Below, piece by piece: positions 29,185 to 38,750 of a DNA stretch of 64,000 nt. The position numbers and the translations under genes were made by a program. The DNA comes from Burkholderiaceae bacterium (GTDB lineage Bacteria; Pseudomonadota; Gammaproteobacteria; Burkholderiales; Burkholderiaceae_C), in contig JAEUOU010000023.1 of assembly GCA_016790575.1 (NCBI GenBank), forward strand, positions 1 to 64,000, written 5' to 3'. The notes under the pieces are model-generated. The model worked only from the letters and a program-made list of their open reading frames with translations, made no database searches and had not been told where the DNA came from. Position 1 is the stretch's first letter. Every line of letters starts with the position of its first letter.

Positions 29185-30786
29185 ATGCTCGACGACATCA
29201 AGAAAACCCTCTGGGCCACCGCCGACAAGCTGCGCGCCAATATGGACGCGGCCGAATACAAGCACCTGGTGCTGGGCCTGATCTTCCTGAAATACGTCTC
29301 CGACACCTTCACCGCCCGCCGCGCCGAGGTGGCCGCCCGGCTGCAAGACCCCGAGGACGAGTTCTATTACGGCGAGGCCAGCGCCGACGACCTGGCCGCC
29401 GAGCTGGAAGACCGCGACTATTACAAAAGCGCCAACGTCTTCTGGGTGCCCGACACCGCCCGCTGGGAAACGCTGCGCGCCCAGGCCAAAAGCCCCGAAA
29501 TCGGCAAACACATCGACGCCGCGCTCAGTGTCATCGAGGGCGAAAACCCCAAACTCAAAGGCATCCTGGACAAACGCTACGCCCGCGCCCAGCTGCCCGA
29601 CGGCAAGCTGGGCGAGCTGGTCGATCTGGTCTCCACCATCGGCTTTGGCGAAAACCCGGGCACCGCCCGCGACGTGCTGGGCCAGGTCTACGAATACTTC
29701 CTGGGCATGTTCGCCAGTGCCGAGGGCAAGCGGGGCGGGCAGTTCTACACACCGGCCAGCATCGTCAAGACCCTGGTGGCCGTGCTGGCGCCCCACCACG
29801 GCAAGGTGTACGACCCGTGCTGTGGGTCCGGCGGCATGTTTGTGCAGAGCGAAAAATTCATCGAAGCCCACGGCGGCAAGATCGGCGACGTATCCATCTA
29901 CGGGCAAGAGGCCAACCCCACCACCTGGCGCCTGGCCGCCATGAACCTGGCCATTCGCGGCATCGACTTCAACCTGGGCCGCGAGCCCGCCGACACCTTC
30001 ACCCGCAACCAGCACCCGGACCTGCGCGCCGACTTCATCCTGGCCAACCCGCCGTTCAACATCAGCGACTGGTGGCACGGCAGCCTGGAAGGCGACCCCC
30101 GCTGGGAGTTTGGCGATCCGCCCCAGGGCAACGCCAACACCGCCTGGCTGCAGCACATGCTGCACCACTTGAAACCCACGGGTCGTGCTGGAATCGTGCT
30201 GGCGAATGGCAGCATGAGCAGCAGCCAGAACAACGAGGGCCAGATTCGCGCCGCCATGGTGGAGGCCGACGTGGTCGAAGTCATGATCGCGCTGCCCGGC
30301 CAGCTGTTCTTCAACACCCAGATCCCCGCCTGCCTGTGGTTCCTGGTCAAACAGAAGACGCACCGCCAAGGCGAAGTCCTGTTCATCGACGCCCGCAAAC
30401 AGGCCACCATGATCAGCCGCGTGCAAAGCGAGCTGACCGACGCCGTCATCGAGCGCATCGCCGCCACCGTGGCCGCCTGGCGCGGCGAGCCGGTATCTCT
30501 CCCTCTCCCCCCGGGAGAGGCCCGGGGTGAGGGCTCCCCCGCACCCGCCCCTTACGAAGACATCCCCGGCTTCTGCCGCAGCGTCAAGCTGGCCGAAATC
30601 GCCCAACACGGCCACGTCCTCACCCCCGGGCGCTACGTGGGCGCCGAAGAGGTCGAAGACAACGATGAAGACTTCGTCACCCGGATGCAGAAACTCACCG
30701 AAAAGCTGGGGGAGCAGATGGCCAAAGGGGCGGAGCTGGATGCGCTGATTCGAGCGAAGTTGGGGGGGCTGGGGTATGAGTTCTGA
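29185..30786 (+). CDS. hsdM: Type I restriction-modification methyltransferase subunit
   Basis: A 533-residue HsdM. The N-terminal helical domain (LWATADKLRANMDAAEYKH, LIFLKYVSDTF) precedes the methyltransferase core: motif I DPCCGSGGM at 210-218 and catalytic NPPF at 288-291. It is unlike the fused HsdM at the window's left end, so it belongs to a distinct type I system. The 3' part (30495-30537) carries an in-frame GC-rich palindrome encoding SLPLPPGEARGEGS, absent from the ordinary fold. It overlaps hsdS by 11 nt, as usual for these operons. Confidence 0.95.
   Translation: MLDDIKKTLWATADKLRANMDAAEYKHLVLGLIFLKYVSDTFTARRAEVAARLQDPEDEFYYGEASADDLAAELEDRDYYKSANVFWVPDTARWETLRAQAKSPEIGKHIDAALSVIEGENPKLKGILDKRYARAQLPDGKLGELVDLVSTIGFGENPGTARDVLGQVYEYFLGMFASAEGKRGGQFYTPASIVKTLVAVLAPHHGKVYDPCCGSGGMFVQSEKFIEAHGGKIGDVSIYGQEANPTTWRLAAMNLAIRGIDFNLGREPADTFTRNQHPDLRADFILANPPFNISDWWHGSLEGDPRWEFGDPPQGNANTAWLQHMLHHLKPTGRAGIVLANGSMSSSQNNEGQIRAAMVEADVVEVMIALPGQLFFNTQIPACLWFLVKQKTHRQGEVLFIDARKQATMISRVQSELTDAVIERIAATVAAWRGEPVSLPLPPGEARGEGSPAPAPYEDIPGFCRSVKLAEIAQHGHVLTPGRYVGAEEVEDNDEDFVTRMQKLTEKLGEQMAKGAELDALIRAKLGGLGYEF
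30495..30537. repeat. In-frame REP-like palindrome inside hsdM
   Basis: CCTCTCCC (30502-30509) and GGGAGAGG (30513-30520) form a perfect 8-bp stem, followed by CCCGGGGTGAGGG. This pattern is a common intergenic REP-type repeat in proteobacteria. Here it is inside the hsdM coding region and reads through as a proline/glycine-rich peptide. Confidence 0.7.
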
Positions 30787-32002
30787 GTGGGCGACAGGCA
30801 AGCTCGGCGACTTTATTGAACTGAAGCGTGGATACGACCTGCCGCAGGCCAAGCGGCAAGTAGGCTCCGTTCCACTGGTTTCTTCATCCGGAGTCAGTGA
30901 CCGACACAACGTTGCGATGGTGAAAGGCCCCGGCGTTGTCACCGGTCGATATGGAACACTTGGACAAGTGTTCTATGTCGAAGACGATTTTTGGCCTTTG
31001 AACACAACCCTGTACGTGAGGGACTTCAAGGGAAATGACCCGAAGTTCATTCACTACTTCTTGAAGACGGTGGACTTCTTCGCATACTCCGACAAGGCGG
31101 CCGTTCCAGGAGTGAACAGAAATCACCTCCATGAGGCCGCGGCGACGATTCCACCACTCACTATCCAATCTGAAATCGCAGGCTTCCTCGGCGCCCTCGA
31201 CGACCGCATCACCCTCCTGCGCGAAACCAATGCCACGCTCGAAGCCATCGCCCAGGCGCTGTTCAAGTCGTGGTTTGTCGATTTCGACCCCGTGCGCGCC
31301 CGGATGGAAGGCCGCGCCCCCGAAGGCATGGACGAGGCCACGGCGGCGCTGTTTCCCGACGGGTTCGAGGACTCGGCGCTGGGCTTGGTGCCGAAGGGGT
31401 GGCAGGTGGAGGCTGTAGGCAAAGTCGTCGAAGGCATTTACGACGGCCCACATGCAACGCCACCGGAAGCGGACCAAGGGCCGATTTTTCTGGGCATCAA
31501 GAACCTGACGGGTACCCGACTGGACCTGGGCGAAGTGCGGCACATCCATGAGGACGACTGGGCGCAATGGACGCGCCGGGTCACGCCGCGCCATGGCGAC
31601 ATCGTTTTCAGCTACGAGGCAACGCTGGCTTTTTTTGCCCTGATTCCGCCAGAGACACGCTGCTGCCTCGGGCGGCGCCTTGCGTTGATCCGGCCGAACC
31701 ACGGCAATGGGGCGGTCCATTTCTGGTTCCACCAGTTCATCGCGCCGCCGTTCCAGAAGTTGCTGGACAAACACACGATTCAAGGCGCCACGGTGAACCG
31801 CATTGCACTGAAGGAGTTCCCGAGCTTTTCCGTGCTGAATCCGCCTGATGCCTTGAAGGCCGCGTTCGATGACCGCGTGTCGCCGCTCTGGGCCAAGATT
31901 CACGAGAACCAGGCCCAAGCCCAAACCCTCGCCACCCTCCGCGACACCCTGCTCCCGCGCCTGATCTCGGGCCAGTTGCGGGTAACCAAAGAATTAAACT
32001 GA
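30776..32002 (+). CDS. hsdS: Type I restriction-modification specificity subunit
   Basis: A 408-residue HsdS with two target-recognition domains (about 5-150 and 205-365), each followed by a conserved helix: IQSEIAGFLGALDDRITLLR then LFKSWFVDFDPVRARMEGR at the centre, and TLATLRDTLLPRLISGQLRV at the C-terminus. It determines the split DNA site read by the M2S and R2M2S complexes. The central repeat with WFVDFDPV is typical of the family. The ATG overlaps hsdM by 11 nt. Confidence 0.95.
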   Translation: MSSEWATGKLGDFIELKRGYDLPQAKRQVGSVPLVSSSGVSDRHNVAMVKGPGVVTGRYGTLGQVFYVEDDFWPLNTTLYVRDFKGNDPKFIHYFLKTVDFFAYSDKAAVPGVNRNHLHEAAATIPPLTIQSEIAGFLGALDDRITLLRETNATLEAIAQALFKSWFVDFDPVRARMEGRAPEGMDEATAALFPDGFEDSALGLVPKGWQVEAVGKVVEGIYDGPHATPPEADQGPIFLGIKNLTGTRLDLGEVRHIHEDDWAQWTRRVTPRHGDIVFSYEATLAFFALIPPETRCCLGRRLALIRPNHGNGAVHFWFHQFIAPPFQKLLDKHTIQGATVNRIALKEFPSFSVLNPPDALKAAFDDRVSPLWAKIHENQAQAQTLATLRDTLLPRLISGQLRVTKELN

Positions 32003-32030
32003 ACTGAGTCAATAACAATGGGGAGTTCGA

Positions 32031-32735
32031 ATGTCCAGAATTCTTGTCGGTGTGCTTCAACCCGGTGCGCGCTTGCTGGGTGCGGGCATCAATGGCGCTC
32101 GACGCGGCGTGGCAATGTTTGATGGGCAGCCCAAAGGGGTTGTTGTAAAAAATTGCCCGCCGCAGGAACTTGCTGCTGAGTGTTTTTGCGCTTTGCTTGC
32201 GGATGCCGTGTCCGTGAACTCCCCCCCTGTTGGCATTGTGTTTGAAGGGGGAACGCCCCTGTTTGCCAGCATTGATGTGCAGGCGCCCAATTTGATGCAA
32301 CAGTTTTGCATCAATCCAGATCGACCCAACAACGCCGAGTTGCAGGTGTTGGTGGATGAGTTGATACAGTGGCTGGGCTTGGGGCGCCTGATTGCGCTGG
32401 ATATCTTGGTGCGCAATGCTGATCGTCACCCGGGCAACTTGTTGACCGATGGGCAGGAATATTGGGCGATTGATCATGGGCGAACTTTTGATTTATTTCC
32501 GTATCAATACCACAAGACTTATCGGGTGATCTCCCAGTTTTCAAATGCGTTGGCTTGTTCCAATATCGAGAGCAGTGCCATCAGCAATGCCTTGACGTTT
32601 CCTGCGGGCTGCGAGTTGCCTGCTTTGCATGAAGTTGGCAGGCACGCTCTGGTTGCAGCCTATGCACAAGATTTTGCCCAAGCGGTTGCCAGCCGCCTGC
32701 CTTCTCTTGCATCGTCCATAAAGGGGCTTTTATGA
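32031..32735 (+). CDS. HipA-like protein kinase (HipA_2 type)
   Basis: A 234-residue protein with kinase-fold features of short HipA-like proteins: ATP-lysine candidate Lys40 in GVVVKNCPP, Glu50, catalytic loop DRHPGN (Asp131 to Asn136) in LDILVRNADRHPGNLL, and metal-binding DHG (Asp148). It lacks the N-terminal domain of classical HipA. Such proteins are usually paired with a small partner gene; here the next gene overlaps by 4 nt. Both sit inside a type I restriction operon after hsdS, with base composition visibly lower in GC than their neighbours, suggesting separate acquisition. Substrate unknown. Confidence 0.78.
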   Translation: MSRILVGVLQPGARLLGAGINGARRGVAMFDGQPKGVVVKNCPPQELAAECFCALLADAVSVNSPPVGIVFEGGTPLFASIDVQAPNLMQQFCINPDRPNNAELQVLVDELIQWLGLGRLIALDILVRNADRHPGNLLTDGQEYWAIDHGRTFDLFPYQYHKTYRVISQFSNALACSNIESSAISNALTFPAGCELPALHEVGRHALVAAYAQDFAQAVASRLPSLASSIKGLL

Positions 32736-33604
32736 ATACCCAAACAGCAGTGATGGATGTCCCCACACTACCGGCTCGTACAGGTCAGTGGCGCGCTATC
32801 TATTGGGAGCCTGTGATGCAGACAGGGGAGCGGATTTGTGTTGGGTTTCTGACTTCCTGGAATGCACAAACTCGGGCGGTTGTGACGCTTCGCCCGGATT
32901 TGCTTGCAACTTTGTTTGGTGCGGCGGGGCAAAAGGCGCAGATGTTGTTAGACCGTGCGTTTCGCCTGATGAATGCACAGCTTGGGAGCGGTTGCACCTT
33001 GACTGAGATTACTCCGCCAATGAGTGGTTTGTTTTTTGGCGAATCTGAGGTCTGCCACGTTAACGCCTATACCGAGTTGCTTCAAATTGCAAAGCTGATG
33101 AGTTCAAGTTTGTCTGCACTCGCTGAGCCCGATAACCCGGATGCTGCAGATGAAGTGGATGCTCGCCCCGATCAAGCGCAGCCCGCAAGGCAGTTCGTTA
33201 CGCGCGTGCGCGATCTGGCTGTAAAACGAGATGTGAGGGTGGCAAATTGTTTTAATAAGGACGTGGCGCTCAAGAGCAGTCGCCGCTTAACTCGTTTTGG
33301 CTTTATGTCGGATTCGTTGGTTGCCCACTTTGGATTGCTTCAACCTAGCAATATCCGTAATTCGGTACGAATGACTCGGGGCTTAATTACTGAGTTGACG
33401 TTGGCCGAACGCGCAAGTGGTCGGCATAGTTTGCTGATTCTTGGTTTTCCATCTCTAGAGAGTCCGACTTTGAGTGATAAAGAGCGTCGTGCGGTTGAAG
33501 ACTACAAGGAGGAGTTGGATATGGAGGCACAGGAATTCAAAGTTCGCTTTGCAGGCGCGGATAACGATGCGGCAGCATGCGATGCGCTAATGGCTGCCTT
33601 GTAA
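32732..33604 (+). CDS. Unknown partner of the HipA-like kinase
   Basis: A 290-residue protein I do not recognise with confidence. The N-terminal 110 residues (GQWRAIYWEPVMQTGERICV, GFLTSWNAQTRAVVTLRPDL) faintly resemble the DUF3037 proteins that commonly accompany short HipA-like kinases, but this is a guess. The middle is acidic and Pro-rich (about 125-155), and the C-terminal half is mixed alpha/beta (LTRFGFMSDSLVAHFGLLQP). The ATG overlaps the kinase stop (ATGA), so the products are probably made together. AT-rich codon use matches the kinase, not the hsd genes. Confidence 0.6.
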   Translation: MNTQTAVMDVPTLPARTGQWRAIYWEPVMQTGERICVGFLTSWNAQTRAVVTLRPDLLATLFGAAGQKAQMLLDRAFRLMNAQLGSGCTLTEITPPMSGLFFGESEVCHVNAYTELLQIAKLMSSSLSALAEPDNPDAADEVDARPDQAQPARQFVTRVRDLAVKRDVRVANCFNKDVALKSSRRLTRFGFMSDSLVAHFGLLQPSNIRNSVRMTRGLITELTLAERASGRHSLLILGFPSLESPTLSDKERRAVEDYKEELDMEAQEFKVRFAGADNDAAACDALMAAL

Positions 33605-33912
33605 TGAAATCCTGAAAGACTGAAGCCCCGGCACACGGATGTGCAAGGGCTTCGGCTACTCCTTCTACACATGGCAGATGAGCTGGCGGGATTGTAGCTA
33701 TACGAGTGAGTTCCTGGTTGCCAAGTGTGGTGTTGCCCCAATAAAGCGAAAAGCCCCGATGAACCCACCGAGGCTGTAGCGCCGACCAGGAACCCCCAAT
33801 CCACTTGGCCACAACTGTAACCGATCGCTTTCGGGAACCCAGCCCGACAAGGCTTGCAGGCCACCGTCTCCCGTTGATCGGCACGATTCGAAGTGCGATT
33901 CAAAAACTCCTG

Positions 33913-33968
33913 AGTTCATAGCAGATAGTGACCATTTCACGCTGGGTATCGCCTGATTTGGCTCACAT
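33913..33968 (+). repeat. Dispersed repeat, copy 5 (intergenic)
   Basis: GAGTTCATAGCAGATAGTGA then CCATTTCACGCTGGGTATCG and CTGATTTGGCTCA. It lies downstream of the HipA/unknown pair. Confidence 0.82.
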
Positions 33969-34071
33969 TTCTCGTCCGGAAGCCGCTTCGGCCGCTGCCG
34001 GGCGCGTCGCGCCAGCCGTGGAGGCGTCGCGGCAGTCCGCGTCGGCTGGGTTGGCCTTGGAATACTTTTGC

Positions 34072-34131
34072 TTCGATAGCAAACAATGACCATTCCACGC
34101 TGGGAAATGCCTGATTTCCGTCGGTTTTTTC
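34072..34131 (+). repeat. Dispersed repeat, copy 6 (intergenic)
   Basis: TTCGATAGCAAACAATGACC then ATTCCACGCTGGGAAATGCC and TGATTTCC. It lies 103 bp after copy 5, upstream of the fic promoter region. Confidence 0.85.
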
Positions 34132-34263
34132 CCTCCGAACTGATTTCAGGCGGCCTGCGCTGACGGTTCAAGGGTTTGGCCGCCCGCCATGCAAGCCGGC
34201 TTTCATGCGGGACCCCCGCTGTTAAAGACTTCTTTAATAGCCGGTGTGATGCAGGCGCTCACG

Positions 34264-34290
34264 TGTATAAAAAATACGGTTTTTTATACA
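34264..34290. promoter_or_regulatory. Operator-like palindrome A upstream of fic
   Basis: TGTATAAAAAA, a 5-nt spacer, then TTTTTTATACA: a perfect 11-bp inverted repeat 66 bp before the fic start. It has the same size and spacer as palindrome B. Confidence 0.7.
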
Positions 34291-34304
34291 GATGGCCCTT
34301 AACA

Positions 34305-34331
34305 TGCATAGAAAACCGGATTTTCTATACA
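34305..34331. promoter_or_regulatory. Operator-like palindrome B upstream of fic
   Basis: TGCATAGAAAA, spacer CCGGA, then TTTTCTATACA: an 11-bp inverted repeat with one mismatch, 25 bp before the fic start. Its centre is 41 bp (about four helical turns) from that of palindrome A, so one dimeric protein could occupy both on the same DNA face. Confidence 0.7.
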
Positions 34332-34355
34332 CATCACACCGCCAAAGGCTCGTTC

Positions 34356-35438
34356 ATGTCGCAGCTGAAGCCACTCGAACACCTGGATGCCACCCGTTTC
34401 GATACGCCAGCCATCCTCAAGAAGTTGGCCAGCAGCAGCCGCCGGCTGGCGGAACTCAAGGGTATTGCGGCTTCCATTCCGAATCAGGGCATCCTGATCA
34501 ACACCCTGGGCCTGCAGGAGGCCAAGGACAGTTCCGAGATCGAGAACATCATCACGACGCACGATGAGTTGTTCAAGGACGATGTCTTGCCCGAGGCGTT
34601 TGCCAACCCGGCCGCCAAGGAGGTTTTGCGTTACCGCCAGGCCCTGCGCGTGGGGTTTGATCAGGTTCGTGCCAGTGGCTTGCTGACGGCGAACCACGTC
34701 ATCGGCATTCAGTGCGAACTGGAGCGCAACAATGCCGGCTTTCGCAGGCTGCCTGGTACGGCCTTGAAGGATGGAAATGGGCAGACCGTTTACACCCCCC
34801 CGCAAGACCCGGCCGAAATCGTGGCGTTGATGCGCGATCTGGAGCGTTTCATGAACGAGCCCGACCTGTTCGCGGCGGACCCGCTGATCAAGATGGCGTT
34901 GATTCACCACCAGTTCGAGAGCATTCACCCGTTCTACGACGGCAATGGCCGTACCGGGCGCATCCTGAACGTGCTTTACCTGGTCAAGGAGGGCTTGCTG
35001 GACATCCCGGTGCTGTACCTCAGCAGCCACATCGTGCGGACCAAGGCCGATTACTACCGCCTGCTGCAGACGGTCCGCGATGAGGACAACTGGGAAGAGT
35101 GGGTGATGTACCTGCTGGATGCGGTGGAGCAGACCGCCAGCCAGACGCTGACGACCATCCACGCCATCAAGGCAGCCCTGTTTGACTACAAGCACCGCAT
35201 TCGCGCCCAGCACAAGTTCTACAGCCAGGACCTCATCAACAACCTGTTCACGCACCCGTATACCAAGATCGAGTACGTGCAACGGGATTTGCAGGTCTCG
35301 CGACTGACCGCGACCAAGTACATGGACGCCCTGGCCGCGAGCGGCTTTGTGCAAAAGCACAAGATCGGGCGCGCCAATTTCTACATCAATCTGGCCCTGA
35401 GCGGCGTCTTGTCAGCCCAGCACGGTACGTCCCCATGA
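34356..35438 (+). CDS. fic: Fic family protein with C-terminal winged helix
   Basis: A 360-residue Fic AMP-transferase-type protein. The catalytic motif [12 protein letters not shown] spans 191-202. An N-terminal inhibitory helix, S-S-E-I-E-N at 59-64, fits the (S/T)xxxE(G/N) signature of class II Fic proteins that are auto-inhibited. Residues about 300-345 form a winged helix-turn-helix ([20 protein letters not shown]). The ATG at 34356 follows two operator-like palindromes, which may be bound by this helix. It overlaps hsdR by 4 nt (ATGA), placing it inside the restriction operon. Confidence 0.93.
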   Translation: MSQLKPLEHLDATRFDTPAILKKLASSSRRLAELKGIAASIPNQGILINTLGLQEAKDSSEIENIITTHDELFKDDVLPEAFANPAAKEVLRYRQALRVGFDQVRASGLLTANHVIGIQCELERNNAGFRRLPGTALKDGNGQTVYTPPQDPAEIVALMRDLERFMNEPDLFAADPLIKMALIHHQFESIHPFYDGNGRTGRILNVLYLVKEGLLDIPVLYLSSHIVRTKADYYRLLQTVRDEDNWEEWVMYLLDAVEQTASQTLTTIHAIKAALFDYKHRIRAQHKFYSQDLINNLFTHPYTKIEYVQRDLQVSRLTATKYMDALAASGFVQKHKIGRANFYINLALSGVLSAQHGTSP

Positions 35439-38400
35439 CCGAAGACCAGCTCGAACAGGAAACCCTGGCCTGGCTGCAGGACGTGGGCTACACCCACCGC
35501 TACGGCCCGGACATCGCGCACGACGGCCCGGCACCTGAGCGGGCCAGCTACCGGCAGGTGATCCTGAGCTTTCGGCTGCGCGAGGCGATTCAGCGGCTCA
35601 ACCCCGGCGTTCCCACCGCCGCCCGCGAGGACGCGCTGCAGCGGGTGCTGGACCTGGGCATGCCGGCCCTGCTGTCGGCCAACCGGGCGTTTCACCGGCT
35701 GCTGGTGGGCGGTGTGCCGGTGCAGTACCAGAAGGACGGCGAAACCGTGGGTGACTTCGTGCGGCTGGTGGACTGGTCTGCCCCGGCGCGCAACGAGTTC
35801 TGGGCGGTGAACCAGTTCACCATCAAAGGGGCCCACCACACCCGCCGGCCCGACATCGTGCTGTTCGTCAACGGCTTGCCGCTGGTGCTGATCGAGCTGA
35901 AAAACCCCGCCGACGAAGCCGCCGACATCTGGAAGGCCTGGGACCAGATTCAGACCTACAAGGCGCAGATTCCCGACGTGTTCCAGACCAACGAGCTGCT
36001 GGTGGTGTCGGACGGCACCGAGGCGCGCATGGGCAGCGTGTCGGCCGACGCCGAGCGCTTCCAGCGGTGGCGCACCATCGACGGCGTGGCGCTGGACCCG
36101 CTGGGCGAATTCAACGAGCTGCAAACCCTGGTGCGCGGCGCACTGGCTCCGGCCACCCTGCTGGATGTCGTGCGCTACTTTGTGCTGTTCGAGGACGACG
36201 GCGGGCTGGTTAAGAAGATTGCCGGCTACCACCAGTACCACGCGGTGCGCGCCGCGATCGACCAGGTGGTGGCGGCGTCCCGCCCCGACAGCCCGGCCCG
36301 GACGCAGGGCAAGGGCGGCGTGGTGTGGCACACCCAGGGCAGCGGCAAAAGCATCACCATGACCTGCTTTGCCGCCCGCGTGATGCAAGAGCCGGCGATG
36401 GAAAACCCCACCATCGTGGTCATCACCGACCGCAACGACCTGGACGGACAGCTGTTTGGCGTGTTCAGCCTGGCGCAGGACCTGCTGCGCGAAACCCCGG
36501 TGCAGGCCAGCACCCGGCAGGAGCTGCGGCAACTGCTGGGCAACCGGCCGTCGGGTGGCATTGTGTTTGCCACCATCCAGAAGTTCATGCCGGGCGAGGA
36601 CGAGGACTTGTTTCCGGTGCTGTCCGCGCGGCGCAACATCGTGGTGGTGGCCGACGAAGCCCACCGCACCCAGTACGGGTTTGAAGCCCGGCTGACGACC
36701 CGGAAGATCGCCGCCGGCAAGAGCCGCGCCGTGGCCACCAGCGACGGCCGCCCGGCGGGCCCGGCCGCCGTCGCCGAATTTGCGTCGCCCGAATACAAAA
36801 CCAGCTACCAGGCAGGCTACGCGCAGCACCTGCGCGACGCCCTGCCCCACGCGACCTTCGTGGCCTTCACCGGCACGCCGGTCAGCAGCGCCGACCGCGA
36901 CACCCGCGCCGTCTTTGGTGATTACATCCATGTCTATGACATGCAGCAGGCCAAGGAAGACGGCGCCACCGTGGCGATTTATTACGAATCGCGCCTGGCC
37001 AAGCTGAGACTGAAGGAAGAAGACCTGCCGCTGATCGACGACGAGGTGGACGAGCTGGCGGAAGGCGAGGAAGAAAGCACCCAGGCGCAGCTCAAGAGCC
37101 GCTGGGCGGCGCTGGAGAAAGTGGTGGGCGCCGAGCCCCGCGTGGCCAGCGTGGCGGCCGATCTGGTGGCGCATTTCGAGGAACGCAACGCGGCGCAGGA
37201 CGGCAAAGCCATGGTGGTGACCATGAGCCGCGACATCTGCGTGAACCTGTACAACGCCATCGTCGCGCTGCGCCCCGACTGGCACAGCGACGACCCGGAG
37301 CGCGGCGCGATCAAGATCATCATGACCGGCAGCGCCAGCGACAAAGCCCTGCTGCGCCCGCACCTGTACAGCAGCCAGACCAAGAAGCGGCTGGAAAAGC
37401 GCTTCAAAGACTCCGCCGACCCGCTGCGCCTGGTCATCGTGCGGGACATGTGGCTGACCGGCTTCGACGCGCCCTGCGTGCACACCATGTACGTGGACAA
37501 GCCCATGAAGGGCCACAACCTGATGCAGGCCATTGCCCGCGTCAACCGGGTATTCAAGGACAAACAGGGTGGCCTGGTGGTGGACTATATCGGCATCGGC
37601 AATGAGCTGAAAGCCGCGATGAAGGAGTACACCGCCAGCAAGGGCCGTGGCCGCCCCACGGTGGACGCCCACGAGGCCCTGTCCGTGCTGCTGGAAAAGC
37701 TTGACGTGCTGCGGGCCCTGCTGCACGGCTTTGACTACACCGGCTTTCGCACCGGCGGCCACAAAACCCTGGCCGGCGCCGCCAACCATGTGCTGGGCCT
37801 GGTGTCGGAGACCCGCAACCCAGGCAGCAAGCCGGTGCGCGACGGCAAGAAGCGCTTTGCCGACGCCGCGCTGGCCCTGGGCAAGGCCTTCAGCCTGTGC
37901 TGCACGCTGGACGAAGCCCGGGCGGTGCGCGACGAAGTGGCTTTTCTGCAGGCGGTGAAGGTGATCCTGACCAAACGCGACCTCAGCCGGCAGAAAAAGG
38001 CCAATGAAGCACGCGACCTGGCCATCCGCCAGATCATCAACCAGGCGGTGGTCAGCGACGCGGTGGTGGACATCTTCGACGCTGTGGGCCTGGAAAAGCC
38101 CGACATCGGCCTGCTGGACGACGAGTTTCTGGCGCAGGTGCGCCAGCTGCCGGAGAAAAACCTGGCGGTGGAACTGCTGGAGCGCCTGCTGGAGGGCGAA
38201 ATCCGCTCCCGCTTTGCCACCAACGTGGTGCAGCAGAAGAAGTTCAGCGACTTGCTGGCCAACGTGATCACCCGCTACCAGAACCGCAGCATCGAGACCG
38301 CGCAGGTGATGGAAGAGCTGGTGGAGATGGCCAAAAAGTTCAAGGCCGCCGCCAGCCGCGGCGAACAGCTGGGGCTGTCAGACGACGAGGTGAAGTTCTA

Positions 38401-38656
38401 CGACGCGCTGGTCAACAACGAATCGGCCGTGCGGGAGCTGACGGACGAAACACTCAAGAAAATCGCCCACGAACTGACCGAAAACCTGAAAAAGAACGTG
38501 ACCGTGGACTGGGCCCAGCGCGAAAGCGTGCGGGCCGCGCTGCGCCTGATGGTCAAGCGCGTGCTGCGCAAGTACAAGTACCCACCCGACCAGGCCGACG
38601 ACGCGGTCGAGCTGGTGCTGCAGCAGGTGGAAACCCTGGGCGAGGCCTGGAGCTGA
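35435..38656 (+). CDS. hsdR: Type I restriction endonuclease subunit R
   Basis: A 1073-residue HsdR. The N-terminal nuclease has the PD-(D/E)xK residues Asp140, Glu154 and Lys156 ([18 protein letters not shown]). The translocase motor has Walker A TQGSGKS at 300-306 and DEAH at 407-410, plus motif segments VAFTGTPV and [18 protein letters not shown]; the C-terminal 250 residues are helical and contact HsdM. Starting at the fic stop (ATGA), it completes the operon hsdM-hsdS-HipA-like-unknown-fic-hsdR, although the repeats upstream of fic may mark a separate promoter. Confidence 0.96.
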   Translation: MTEDQLEQETLAWLQDVGYTHRYGPDIAHDGPAPERASYRQVILSFRLREAIQRLNPGVPTAAREDALQRVLDLGMPALLSANRAFHRLLVGGVPVQYQKDGETVGDFVRLVDWSAPARNEFWAVNQFTIKGAHHTRRPDIVLFVNGLPLVLIELKNPADEAADIWKAWDQIQTYKAQIPDVFQTNELLVVSDGTEARMGSVSADAERFQRWRTIDGVALDPLGEFNELQTLVRGALAPATLLDVVRYFVLFEDDGGLVKKIAGYHQYHAVRAAIDQVVAASRPDSPARTQGKGGVVWHTQGSGKSITMTCFAARVMQEPAMENPTIVVITDRNDLDGQLFGVFSLAQDLLRETPVQASTRQELRQLLGNRPSGGIVFATIQKFMPGEDEDLFPVLSARRNIVVVADEAHRTQYGFEARLTTRKIAAGKSRAVATSDGRPAGPAAVAEFASPEYKTSYQAGYAQHLRDALPHATFVAFTGTPVSSADRDTRAVFGDYIHVYDMQQAKEDGATVAIYYESRLAKLRLKEEDLPLIDDEVDELAEGEEESTQAQLKSRWAALEKVVGAEPRVASVAADLVAHFEERNAAQDGKAMVVTMSRDICVNLYNAIVALRPDWHSDDPERGAIKIIMTGSASDKALLRPHLYSSQTKKRLEKRFKDSADPLRLVIVRDMWLTGFDAPCVHTMYVDKPMKGHNLMQAIARVNRVFKDKQGGLVVDYIGIGNELKAAMKEYTASKGRGRPTVDAHEALSVLLEKLDVLRALLHGFDYTGFRTGGHKTLAGAANHVLGLVSETRNPGSKPVRDGKKRFADAALALGKAFSLCCTLDEARAVRDEVAFLQAVKVILTKRDLSRQKKANEARDLAIRQIINQAVVSDAVVDIFDAVGLEKPDIGLLDDEFLAQVRQLPEKNLAVELLERLLEGEIRSRFATNVVQQKKFSDLLANVITRYQNRSIETAQVMEELVEMAKKFKAAASRGEQLGLSDDEVKFYDALVNNESAVRELTDETLKKIAHELTENLKKNVTVDWAQRESVRAALRLMVKRVLRKYKYPPDQADDAVELVLQQVETLGEAWS

Positions 38657-38692
38657 CGGCGGATGCCAGGCAAAGGCCGATGAATACTCTGC

Positions 38693-38750
38693 TTTTTGTA
38701 GCAAATAAAGACTGTTTCACGCTGGGTATTGGCCGATAAGATGCAAAATT
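38693..38750 (+). repeat. Dispersed repeat, copy 7 (intergenic/5' edge of a small gene)
   Basis: TTTTTGTAGCAAATAAAGAC then TGTTTCACGCTGGGTATTGG and CCGATAAGATGCAAAA. It follows the hsdR stop by 37 bp and supplies the likely start codon of the next small gene. Confidence 0.8.

Larger units (their letters stand above)
33605..34263. other. Non-coding interval between the HipA pair and fic, holding a structured hairpin and two repeats
   Basis: No credible gene. At 33622-33653 nested inverted repeats (GAAGCCC with GGGCTTC, enclosing GCACA with TGTGC) could fold into a long hairpin, without an obvious U run. CCAAGTGTGG near 33721 and CCACTTGG near 33801 are a second imperfect inverted pair. Dispersed repeat copies 5 and 6 flank a 100-bp GC-rich segment at 33969-34071. 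The interval may be a recombination scar or encode an unannotated RNA. Confidence 0.5.

Noticed and set aside
29119-30942. A 607-codon minus-strand frame opposite hsdM
   Set aside because: Antisense shadow of hsdM with no recognisable domain and a biased composition.
33622-33653. The nested hairpin as an intrinsic terminator for the HipA pair
   Set aside because: The stem is good but no run of T follows on either strand.
35381-37789. An 802-codon minus-strand open frame opposite hsdR
   Set aside because: It is the antisense of a GC-rich gene with a complete set of HsdR motifs. The translated sequence is low in complexity (His, Gly, Val, Gln-rich) and has no domain. Similar antisense frames opposite leuA, ilvC, nadE, phaA and the DUF2126 gene were rejected for the same reason.
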